Assembly: GCA_964445375.1 (NCBI GenBank)
Contig: CAYUKO010000051.1
Location: 1-24,050 of the forward strand
Length of the DNA stretch: 24,050 bases
Direction of reading: 5' to 3'
From: COE1 sp964445375
Lineage (GTDB): Bacteria; Bacillota; Clostridia; Lachnospirales; Lachnospiraceae
Shown in pieces: positions 13,771-20,494 of this stretch. The position numbers and the translations under genes were made by a program. A model generated the notes under the pieces. That model saw only the letters and a list, made by a program, of their open reading frames with translations. It had not been told where the DNA came from and did not search any database. Every line of letters starts with the position of its first letter. Position 1 is the stretch's first letter.

Positions 13771-15267
13771 TTATTCAGCCAAGGTATAAACAGCATCATA
13801 AATATTCTTATTTACGGTTTCCAAGGCATCCTTAAAATCATCCTCTGACACATACTTTGCAGCTTCACCCTTCTTCTCACGAAAAGCATCCTTGGCAATA
13901 TCTCCCATGACAGTCTGCGTCGGTACCCATATCTGGTCAACTGCCTTAATGGAAGGCATCAGGTATATTCTTCCTTCTGAAAGACTTGTAAATACCATAT
14001 CTGTGGTATCGCCACATTCCTTTGCCACATCCGAACGAGTTGGTGCAATTCCAAGCATATCCGCTCTTGTTTTTATCATTTCATAACTGGTTGCAAAGTT
14101 TACGAATTCTACGCATGCTTCTCTATGCTTTGTATAGGAACTGATACCATAACCATTTACGCCGCCCATAACAACTGTGCTAACCCAGTCCGTCTCACTC
14201 ATTGCTTCACTTGCGCTACTCAAATCACCATTTGCAGGCATAAGTGCTGGAAGCTCCACCATTTGCAGATTCTCCTTTGCCTTGTTCTGGGCTTCTTCCT
14301 TAGATAGTCCATCCGCTTCATAATGAAGTGCCAGTTTTTCTATAAAAAGGCTATAGGTATCCGGTGTAGACACCGTACAGAAATAACTTCCATCTGCCAT
14401 CTTTTCATAACGGTTTAAGGTAATCGTATCATCGATACAGCCCTCATTCATCAGTCCTGCCATCTGCTTTAAGGCACGCATGCCTGTTGTTGTATTTCCT
14501 GCTGCAAATCCAATATCTTCTGCACTTAAGGTTCCATCCTCTTTTTCACCAAACACATAACCACCATAGGAAAAGACAAATTCGGAAGACAGATACAGAT
14601 TATTCAAAGATGCCATAAAACCATATTGTCCATCCTGATTCGCACTGGTATCGGTATCCCTGAGCAGCTTCGAATAAGCATACAGGTCATTCCAGTTTTC
14701 CAGAAAATCCGGCTTTTGATTACTATTCTTATCCCATGCACTCTCCCAGTCCTCTGGAAGCATATCGGTACGGTAAAAGAGCATTGGTTCCTGAATATTC
14801 ACCGGAACACCACAATAATATTCCTTACCATCGAGAGTCATCTTAAAAGCATCCCATGCTTCCTTCGGAATCTGTGCATAGCATTCAAATTCCTCTATGG
14901 AAAGCGGAATAATATGCTTATCCTCTGCATAGGTCATCAACTTGTCATTTGCCTGATACAAAACATCAGGGCCATAACCATAGGGACCATTTGTTGCTAA
15001 ATCCGTGAATTCATCCATGTTTGCATCCACTGCCTGAATTCCCTTATCTGCATACGCTGCATTAAACGCATCTAACAATTCCTGCAAATACCCTTCCGAT
15101 TTTGCAGTATCATTTTCCAGAATGTGAAGAACAATCTGTTCCGCAGCCGCTTCTGTCTTACCGGATACTGTCTCGCTTTCTGCTGTGCTACTTCCACAGC
15201 CTGCAAGCCCTGCTGTCATTGAAAATGCCATTCCTGTTGCTATCGCTTTTGCTATTTTCCTATTCAT
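13771..15267 (-). CDS. malE: MalE-type extracellular maltodextrin-binding lipoprotein
   Basis: This solute-binding protein captures oligosaccharides outside the cell for MalFG. From the ATG at 15267 it has 498 residues: a signal peptide and a lipobox LAGC with the lipidated Cys at 24, then a Ser/Thr/Glu-rich linker and an extracellular solute-binding domain of the MalE/COG2182 type. The start is preferred over the in-frame ATG at 15303 because AAGGAG lies nine bases upstream and the signal peptide then begins correctly with MNRKIAK. The first eight bases overlap the end of the GH13 gene, implying coupled translation. It is longer than E. coli MalE by roughly 100 residues. Confidence 0.92.
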   Translation of the reverse strand: MNRKIAKAIATGMAFSMTAGLAGCGSSTAESETVSGKTEAAAEQIVLHILENDTAKSEGYLQELLDAFNAAYADKGIQAVDANMDEFTDLATNGPYGYGPDVLYQANDKLMTYAEDKHIIPLSIEEFECYAQIPKEAWDAFKMTLDGKEYYCGVPVNIQEPMLFYRTDMLPEDWESAWDKNSNQKPDFLENWNDLYAYSKLLRDTDTSANQDGQYGFMASLNNLYLSSEFVFSYGGYVFGEKEDGTLSAEDIGFAAGNTTTGMRALKQMAGLMNEGCIDDTITLNRYEKMADGSYFCTVSTPDTYSLFIEKLALHYEADGLSKEEAQNKAKENLQMVELPALMPANGDLSSASEAMSETDWVSTVVMGGVNGYGISSYTKHREACVEFVNFATSYEMIKTRADMLGIAPTRSDVAKECGDTTDMVFTSLSEGRIYLMPSIKAVDQIWVPTQTVMGDIAKDAFREKKGEAAKYVSEDDFKDALETVNKNIYDAVYTLAE

Positions 15268-16987
15268 TCCTGCTAACTCCTTCCTCACATTCCAGAAAAT
15301 CAAGCTGTTTATGCCCGTTATCCTCTACCACGATACTACAGCTTCTTGCTTTCTGTTTGTTCCCTTCGGTTATGACATCTGTGTCAGTATTATTTATTCT
15401 AAGAATCAACGAAATATCTTTTGTCTGATACTTTAAATGGAATACGTCATCTAATGCATAAATGCGCACCTTTCCTTCTGCCATTATATATCTTTTTCGA
15501 AGAATGGAAAGCCTGTTTAACAATTCATAGATATCGGAGAACTCGCCATAAATATCTGCCTTTTCCCAATCCATACATCGTCTGCAATCCGGGTCATAGC
15601 CTCCCGGCATTAAAATCTCCGTTCCATAGAAGATACAAGGCGTTCCGGGAAACAGATACAACAGGCAAAGTGCCGCTTTCATCTTAAATCTGCTTTCTCC
15701 TACTTCACTGAAAAAGCGGTGCGTATCATGACTATCTAACAGATTCAGCATCATGGAATTAACCGTATCACTATTACGCATCAGCAAATCATTTAATTTC
15801 CATGCAAGCCTTTGTGCATCAAACGTTTCTCTTGCAAAATAATCAAGGCTTGCCTTCGTAAATGCATAATTCATGATACTGTCGTACTGATCTCCCCGGA
15901 GATTGGAATATGCATCATGCCAGTTCTCACCAATGATAACGGCATCCTTCTTACAGCCCTTGATTGCCTTTCGAAAGTTTCTCCAGAAATCATGACTGAC
16001 CTCATCAGACACATCAAGCCGCCAGCCATCAATATCATATTCCTGTATGTAATAGCAGCCGATATCCATAAGGAACTTCTGCACCTCCATATTCGAAGTA
16101 TTAAGCTTTGGCATATACTCACACGCTGCAAAGGTTTCATAATTCATCGACTTCTGATCCGGCTTATCTCCATTTATGAAAAACCAATTATAATAGGAAG
16201 ACTCCCTGCCATTTTCCAGCACATCCTGAAACTGCATCATCCGGTCACTGCAATGATTAAAGACCGCATCCATAACAAGCCTCATACCACGTTTATGTGC
16301 TTCCTGAACCAGTTCTCTTAAATCCTCATTACTGCCAAAGTGCTCATCCACACGATAGTAATCGCTAATATCATACTTATGATTCGAAATGGACTGGAAG
16401 ACCGGCGTTAAGTATATGGCATTGCATCCCGTTGCCTTTATATAATCCAGCTTCTGCGTAATCCCTTTCAAGTCACCACCTGCAAAGGTCTTAGGAGTTG
16501 GAATATCTCCCCAGCTGCAATTAATATAGGAAGTATCTTTTGTCGTATCTCCCCTATGAAAGCGGTCAACAAAAATCTGATAGAAAATGGCATCCTTCAT
16601 CCATGCAACCTGCTCCATAATATCAGCTTGATTGATATATGGATACTGAAAGAAATTATAATATCCTAACGTATAGTCATACGTATCGGTAATTCCATCC
16701 TCGGAAAAGAAATAACTCTTTTCCCCGTCATTTACCAGAAAAACATACGCAAGTCTTGTGTCTTTCAGCTTCAGGCAAATTCGATAATAATCATAAAGCT
16801 CACTGGTATACTCCTTGGTCATGAGTGCCTTCTGCTGTTTTGTTCCAAATATGTATTTGCTTTCATAGATAACCTGTACTGATTTCATATCATCTCTTGC
16901 GGTTCTAAGTCTAAGTACGATTTCTTTCTCCGATACCGGAAAACAATAAGAAGAATCAACTATATGCTGCATTGCATGCCTGTTCAT
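15260..16987 (-). CDS. Cytoplasmic GH13 alpha-glucosidase / neopullulanase-like amylase
   Basis: This glycoside hydrolase family 13 enzyme cuts alpha-glucosidic bonds of imported maltodextrins or cyclodextrins. The N-terminal ~125 residues look like a CBM34-type domain of neopullulanase and cyclomaltodextrinase. The catalytic barrel has DAVFNH, GWRLDVSDEV with nucleophile Asp325, IIGENWHD with acid/base Glu354, and LLDSHDTHR with Asp421. There is no signal peptide, so it acts inside the cell. I chose ATG 16987 (575 residues), preceded by AAAGGAAAGG; ATG 17020 lacks a ribosome site. It lies between the binding lipoprotein and malE and overlaps malE by 8 bp. Exact specificity is undetermined. 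Confidence 0.93.
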   Translation of the reverse strand: MNRHAMQHIVDSSYCFPVSEKEIVLRLRTARDDMKSVQVIYESKYIFGTKQQKALMTKEYTSELYDYYRICLKLKDTRLAYVFLVNDGEKSYFFSEDGITDTYDYTLGYYNFFQYPYINQADIMEQVAWMKDAIFYQIFVDRFHRGDTTKDTSYINCSWGDIPTPKTFAGGDLKGITQKLDYIKATGCNAIYLTPVFQSISNHKYDISDYYRVDEHFGSNEDLRELVQEAHKRGMRLVMDAVFNHCSDRMMQFQDVLENGRESSYYNWFFINGDKPDQKSMNYETFAACEYMPKLNTSNMEVQKFLMDIGCYYIQEYDIDGWRLDVSDEVSHDFWRNFRKAIKGCKKDAVIIGENWHDAYSNLRGDQYDSIMNYAFTKASLDYFARETFDAQRLAWKLNDLLMRNSDTVNSMMLNLLDSHDTHRFFSEVGESRFKMKAALCLLYLFPGTPCIFYGTEILMPGGYDPDCRRCMDWEKADIYGEFSDIYELLNRLSILRKRYIMAEGKVRIYALDDVFHLKYQTKDISLILRINNTDTDVITEGNKQKARSCSIVVEDNGHKQLDFLECEEGVSRNE

Positions 16988-17026
16988 GCGGTAACCTGCC
17001 TTTCCTTTTATCTGTGTCATTTGTCA

Positions 17027-17818
17027 CTATTCGTTAGAAGTCTCTGTGGATGCACCAACCGGGTCCCCATTACGTGTTATAACCAAAGTATCCATCGCTT
17101 TATTGTTAGGGTCTGTTGTAAGCGTAATCGTATAATTACCATCCATAATGACATTTACATTTGAAGTATCAGAAGAGCCACCAAGCCCTCCACCATTTTC
17201 CATCTGTGTGTCATCAATTGTAGTAAAACAGCCAAATCCCTTCTGACCATCCCATGCCCAATCGTGAATAACCTGGAACTGATCTCCTGCGTAAAGGTCT
17301 ATTGTTATCTCAAATTCATTCAAAACGTCTCCTGTTTCTTCTAAGCGGAACTTCTCTCTTACACTCTCTTCCACACTGCTATTTGCCCAATTGTTCTCCT
17401 GCATCACGCCCTTGGACGATGTTCCTGCAAGATACCATGCTCTTGTATCAGCCTCAACCGTAGTAGCTTTAAAGCTTCCATATAATGTCGTGTCTGCATC
17501 AAACACAGTTGTTTTCAAATCCTTCCTACTGATTTCCAGAAAAGTCGGCGTTTCAAACCAGCCCTGAAATTCTGTATCTGCAACGGTTTCATATGCTGAA
17601 TAATCAGCTTCTGCTAACAGCTCTCCTGCCGTAGCTGTTGCTATACCAAGCTGCTCATCACCATTCATAAAAGTAACTGTAATTTCTGCTGCTTCTTGTG
17701 TTGCAACCATTTCCTGATTCTCGCTACTTGTTTCTGTCTTTCCACAGCCAGTCAAAGCTGCCAATACCAAAACCGATGCTGTTGTTATACCCCATATTTT
17801 TTTAATCTGCTTTTTCAT
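17027..17818 (-). CDS. Surface lipoprotein with InlB-type repeat and starch-binding-like domain
   Basis: This is the first gene of the mal operon. From ATG 17818 it has 263 residues: signal peptide, lipobox LTGC (Cys25), a Ser/Thr/Glu linker, then a repeat of the Listeria-Bacteroides (InlB B-repeat, Flg_new) type, about residues 45-115, with FQGWFETPTF and TTLYGSF. The C-terminal ~125 residues contain WYLAGTSSKG, a Trp-rich core (HDWAWDGQKGFG) and NVIMDGNYTITLTTDPN. They resemble beta-sandwich starch-binding modules such as those of SusE/SusF. It probably holds starch or maltodextrin at the cell surface for MalE (inference). The TTG at 17830 would abut the ribosome site and is rejected. Confidence 0.75.
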   Translation of the reverse strand: MKKQIKKIWGITTASVLVLAALTGCGKTETSSENQEMVATQEAAEITVTFMNGDEQLGIATATAGELLAEADYSAYETVADTEFQGWFETPTFLEISRKDLKTTVFDADTTLYGSFKATTVEADTRAWYLAGTSSKGVMQENNWANSSVEESVREKFRLEETGDVLNEFEITIDLYAGDQFQVIHDWAWDGQKGFGCFTTIDDTQMENGGGLGGSSDTSNVNVIMDGNYTITLTTDPNNKAMDTLVITRNGDPVGASTETSNE

Positions 17819-17863
17819 ACCCTTATCCAACCTTTCCCTTTTTCTGAATTTGTTCTTAACTCC

Positions 17864-17893
17864 CCGCTTAAGCGGTTAAGTTAACCGGTTAAG
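17864..17893 (-). promoter_or_regulatory. Overlapping LacI-type operators at the mal transcription start
   Basis: Three overlapping palindromes occur: CCGCTTAAGCGG (17864-17875), CGGTTAAGTTAACCG (17873-17887, odd centre) and TTAACCGGTTAA (17881-17892). They cover the predicted mal start (about 17890) and the first ~25 transcribed bases. The neighbouring LacI-family gene is the obvious candidate to bind them. The symmetry is seen; the binding is inferred. Confidence 0.75.
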
Positions 17894-17896
17894 TTG

Positions 17897-17925
17897 ATAG
17901 TAGCACACTTGTATTTTCGTGTCAA
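17897..17925 (-). promoter_or_regulatory. Promoter of the maltodextrin operon
   Basis: On the minus strand, TTGACA (17925-17920), a 17-bp spacer and TACTAT (17902-17897). Its -35 is seven bases from the -35 of the divergent regulator promoter, and the two hexamers form an inverted repeat (GTCAA...TTGAC). Confidence 0.9.
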
Positions 17926-17932
17926 TATCGTG

Positions 17933-17961
17933 TTGACTTTTTTTTGTATGCTCTGTAAGAT
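17933..17961 (+). promoter_or_regulatory. Promoter of the LacI-family regulator gene
   Basis: TTGACT (17933-17938), a 17-bp spacer and TAAGAT (17956-17961). It is back to back with the mal promoter, so a repressor or polymerase bound at one should influence the other. Confidence 0.8.
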
Positions 17962-17986
17962 ACACTTATGCGTTTAAATGAATCGA

Positions 17987-18007
17987 GAGTCCGCGTATAG
18001 CGGACTC
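17987..18007 (+). promoter_or_regulatory. Stable hairpin in the regulator's 5' leader
   Basis: GAGTCCGC (17987-17994) and GCGGACTC (18000-18007) form a perfect 8-bp GC-rich stem with loop GTATA. It lies about 20 nt into the transcript and 29 nt before the start codon. With no T-run it is not a terminator; it may stabilise or tune translation of the mRNA. Confidence 0.55.
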
Positions 18008-18036
18008 ATATATAGATGGAAAGGATACCTTTTAAG

Positions 18037-18930
18037 ATGGAAAAGAAAGTAACCGTGAAAGACGTTGCAAGAGAAGCCGGAGTCTCTGTTGCTACGGTTT
18101 CCTATATTATGAACAACCGCACAGACCAGAAGATTAGTGATGCTACCCGCAAAAAGGTTCTTCAAATTGCAAATCTTTTGAATTATACGCCAAGCTCTGT
18201 TGCCAAAAGCCTTGCTACAGGACGAAACAGCGTCATTGGTATCTCCTATCACTTAAAGGAAACAACACCTTCCCGCAATCTGGAGCTTGGAAGCTTTGTT
18301 CATATGCTGATTGAACGGCTTAACCGCCTGAAATATGATGTGATTTTCATGCCGTTAAAGACGACTTCTGACAATACACCTGTCAATCGAAATATTGATG
18401 GTGTGATTGCTATTGATTTGCCTAATGAAGATTTTTTCAGCCTTGCTGATAACTGCTTTGTTCCTGTTATCAGTGTAGATATGCTTGTAAATGATGGTCT
18501 TTTCTATCAGATTTATTCCGATATTCCGCAATTAATCGAGAAAGCAAAGGAATTCCTTGGTAATGATTTTTATTTTGTTTTGGAAAAATATGAGAACGAA
18601 AAATATCTTGCATTCCTCACGGAGAATATTCCAGAAGAACGCCTTCTTTTCTATTCACCTGAAACGATTCCTGATTTTGCAAAAATAAAAGGCAAGAAAG
18701 CCTTAGTACTTGGCTCTTATCTTGCCTTAATTCTGCGTGCCTATATTGATGACTGTGATATGGCTGTGATTGCTTCAAGCGAATCAGCAACGCTGCTTCC
18801 CAATTCCATCCATGCCTTCAAGTATGACAGTTCCAAGAAAGCTAACCTTGCCATCAATCTCTTACTAAATGCTATGGATCGAAAGTTCGAAGTAAAGCAT
18901 GACCATAAAATCAGCACACTGGACGCATAA
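18037..18930 (+). CDS. LacI/GalR-family transcriptional regulator, probable mal operon repressor
   Basis: The regulator probably represses the divergent maltodextrin operon and is released by an imported sugar (inference). The N-terminal LacI HTH is clear: VTVKDVAREAGVSVATVSYI (residues 5-24), a hinge region near NYTPSSVAKSLATGRN, then a periplasmic-binding-like effector domain. At 297 residues it is about 35-40 shorter than typical LacI proteins, so the effector domain is compact. The ATG at 18037 follows GGAAAGGA by 11 bases and starts the usual MEKKVTVKDVA; the upstream ATG at 18016 lacks a ribosome site. It converges on the superoxide reductase gene with one base between the stop codons and no terminator. 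Confidence 0.93.
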   Translation: MEKKVTVKDVAREAGVSVATVSYIMNNRTDQKISDATRKKVLQIANLLNYTPSSVAKSLATGRNSVIGISYHLKETTPSRNLELGSFVHMLIERLNRLKYDVIFMPLKTTSDNTPVNRNIDGVIAIDLPNEDFFSLADNCFVPVISVDMLVNDGLFYQIYSDIPQLIEKAKEFLGNDFYFVLEKYENEKYLAFLTENIPEERLLFYSPETIPDFAKIKGKKALVLGSYLALILRAYIDDCDMAVIASSESATLLPNSIHAFKYDSSKKANLAINLLLNAMDRKFEVKHDHKISTLDA

Positions 18931-18931
18931 T

Positions 18932-19300
18932 CTACTTGCAGTCCGCTTTCCACAAACCATGAATATTGCAATATTCATAAGCAGCAATTGCTTCGTCCTT
19001 TTCCGTTAAAACGAATTCTGCATGTGGCTTTCCGTCCGGCTGCAAATACACAACTTGTACTCCTTTATGTGTTTCCAAGGCAATCCATTCAATGTGATGC
19101 TCTTGGGTCATTGGATGCTCTACCTCACCGATTAAGACAGTAATCAGATTTCCTTCCTTCTTAATTACTGGTACATGCTTCTCAGCCGCTCCATCAGAGG
19201 TTCCAGGAGTAAGCTCTTCAAAATCTGCATGGTTACAGACAGAATCCTTGCTCATGACTGTGAATATCGTATTATCCTTTTTACATTTGAAAAATTTCAT
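18932..19300 (-). CDS. Superoxide reductase (desulfoferrodoxin family) with a degenerate N-terminal iron site
   Basis: It reduces superoxide to hydrogen peroxide without releasing O2, a defence typical of anaerobes. The 122-residue protein has a complete catalytic centre: EKH (Glu40-Lys41-His42), EHPM (His62), EHHIEW (His68), and the C-terminal CNIH pair Cys111 and His114. The desulforedoxin-like N-terminus is present in length but has only Cys6 and Cys22 instead of the CxxC plus CC set. It should therefore lack the second iron and be a one-iron type enzyme. ATG 19300 follows GGAG by about seven bases; the upstream ATG at 19342 has none. The likely electron donor, rubredoxin, is not in the window. 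Confidence 0.93.
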   Translation of the reverse strand: MKFFKCKKDNTIFTVMSKDSVCNHADFEELTPGTSDGAAEKHVPVIKKEGNLITVLIGEVEHPMTQEHHIEWIALETHKGVQVVYLQPDGKPHAEFVLTEKDEAIAAYEYCNIHGLWKADCK

Positions 19301-19316
19301 GTGATAATCTCCTTTG

Positions 19317-19425
19317 ATATTTTTCAAATAGTATATGCACATAAGAAATTTCTATACCTGTTTTCACAGCAACCCTTAGGTTCCATATCGCTACGCCCGC
19401 TTTGACATCTTTTTCAAATAGTTAT
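19317..19425. repeat. 16-bp direct repeats 90 bp apart in the superoxide reductase upstream region
   Basis: ATATTTTTCAAATAGT (19317-19332) and ATCTTTTTCAAATAGT (19407-19422) match at 15 of 16 positions and are exactly 90 bp apart. Between them lie TATGCACATA (19334-19343) and ACGCCCGCTTTGACA (19393-19407), which also occur in the rib leader at 7889-7942. The segment fills nearly all of the gap between the two minus-strand genes and may be a small dispersed repeat element. I could not settle on a promoter for the superoxide reductase gene within it. Confidence 0.5.
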
Positions 19426-19433
19426 CATTCACA

Positions 19434-20297
19434 TTATACAAACCTCAACTGCTCATACTTTTCCGGCAGTTCTTTTAAGTATGCAAATACCTTGTCTACA
19501 TCACACTCTATTCCATGTTCTCTACATCTTCTGCGCATCCGGCTCATCAGTTCATTATGATGCTCACTTGTCACTTCATAAGCATAACCATACTTTCGGT
19601 GATACTGCCCTTTCATCCCTGGAAAGTGTTTATCCAGCGCGGCATAAAAGTATTCTCTGTCGCCTTCTCTTAATGTAACGCCCATTCCAAAGCAGATAAT
19701 GCCATGCACCTTTGCCTTGATGCAATAATCTAATATTCCTTCTATGTTTTCACGGGTATCATTGATAAATGGCAATATGGGTGACAGCCACACTACAGTT
19801 GGAATGCCATTTTCATGTAAAATCTGCAAGGTTTCGAAGCGCTTCTTCGTTGTGCAGACGTTAGGTTCTAATATCTTACAAAGTTCTTCGTCGTAAGTGG
19901 TTAAGGTCATCTGCACCACACATTTTGCCTTACTGTTTATGCTTTTTAACAAATCAAGGTCCCGAAGAATCCTGTCTGATTTTGTCTGAATTGCCAGTCC
20001 AAAGCCATATTGGTCAATGATTTCAAGACAACGCCGTGTCAATTGCAGTTGTTCTTCACAATGCATGTAAGGGTCACACATAGCTCCTGTTCCTATCATG
20101 CACTTTTTTCGTTTGGAGCGGAGTGCCTTTTCCAAAAGCTGTGGTGCATTCTGCTTCACTTCAATATCCTCAAATGCATGATTCATCTGATAACATTTAC
20201 TGCGACTGTCGCAATAAATACAACCATGCGTACATCCCCGATATACGTTCATTCCATTTTTCGCTGATAAAATTCCTTTTGCCTCTACAAAATGCAT
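19434..20297 (-). CDS. SplB-family radical SAM protein
   Basis: The 287-residue protein carries a radical SAM iron-sulfur motif CTHGCIYC (Cys22, Cys26, Cys29, spacing CxxxCxxC) in the context NVYRGC...C.SRS, which marks the COG1533 (spore photoproduct lyase-like) group. GTGAMCDPYMHCE and QTKSDRILRDLDLL are further family blocks. It is shorter than true spore photoproduct lyase (about 340 residues), and repair of spore photoproduct cannot be assumed; most members of this subgroup have no known substrate. The start at 20297 follows GGAGGAG by six bases; the in-frame ATG at 20366 has no ribosome site. It is upstream of the superoxide reductase gene, and co-transcription is possible. Confidence 0.9.
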   Translation of the reverse strand: MHFVEAKGILSAKNGMNVYRGCTHGCIYCDSRSKCYQMNHAFEDIEVKQNAPQLLEKALRSKRKKCMIGTGAMCDPYMHCEEQLQLTRRCLEIIDQYGFGLAIQTKSDRILRDLDLLKSINSKAKCVVQMTLTTYDEELCKILEPNVCTTKKRFETLQILHENGIPTVVWLSPILPFINDTRENIEGILDYCIKAKVHGIICFGMGVTLREGDREYFYAALDKHFPGMKGQYHRKYGYAYEVTSEHHNELMSRMRRRCREHGIECDVDKVFAYLKELPEKYEQLRFV

Positions 20298-20320
20298 ATA
20301 ACTCCTCCAAATCCTGACTA

Positions 20321-20349
20321 TTATTATCATAACATAGAAAACCTGACAA
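20321..20349 (-). promoter_or_regulatory. Promoter of the radical SAM gene
   Basis: On the minus strand, TTGTCA (20349-20344), a 17-bp spacer and TAATAA (20326-20321), close upstream of the GGAGGAG ribosome site. Confidence 0.6.
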
Positions 20350-20409
20350 CAGTATGTCACATTCAAATAAGATTATTGACTTACAATAGTAGCTTATCTT
20401 CCAAAAAAA

Positions 20410-20418
20410 TGTTATAAT
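20410..20418 (+). promoter_or_regulatory. Extended -10 promoter of the hybrid histidine kinase gene
   Basis: TGTTATAAT is a perfect TATAAT with the TG of an extended -10. There is no convincing -35 at 16-18 bp. The leader includes GGAAACAA (20452-20459), which can pair with TTGTTTTCC (20475-20483) right beside the GGAGG ribosome site (20484-20488), so translation could be structure-sensitive. Confidence 0.6.
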
Positions 20419-20494
20419 AAGAAAAATATCAACACAATTATTTACAACCGTGGAAACAATTCCAAAAAATCTACTTGTTTTCCGGAGGTCTTAT

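Noticed and set aside
15102..15436. Overlapping plus-strand frames of 83-108 codons at the GH13/malE junction
   Set aside because: They are shadows of the malE signal peptide region and the GH13 C-terminus, without start signals.
15812..16321. 169-codon open frame on the plus strand
   Set aside because: It is antisense to the catalytic core of the GH13 gene, which has all family motifs in order; the frame has no ribosome site or recognisable domain.
17864..17938. CcpA cre site in the mal control region
   Set aside because: None of the palindromes fits the cre consensus (TGWAANCGNTNWCA); the symmetry fits a dedicated LacI-family operator better.
19434..20297. Spore photoproduct lyase (splB) as a specific name
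   Set aside because: The radical SAM motif fits the COG1533 group, but the protein is about 50 residues shorter than true SplB and I cannot confirm the SplB-specific catalytic cysteine.
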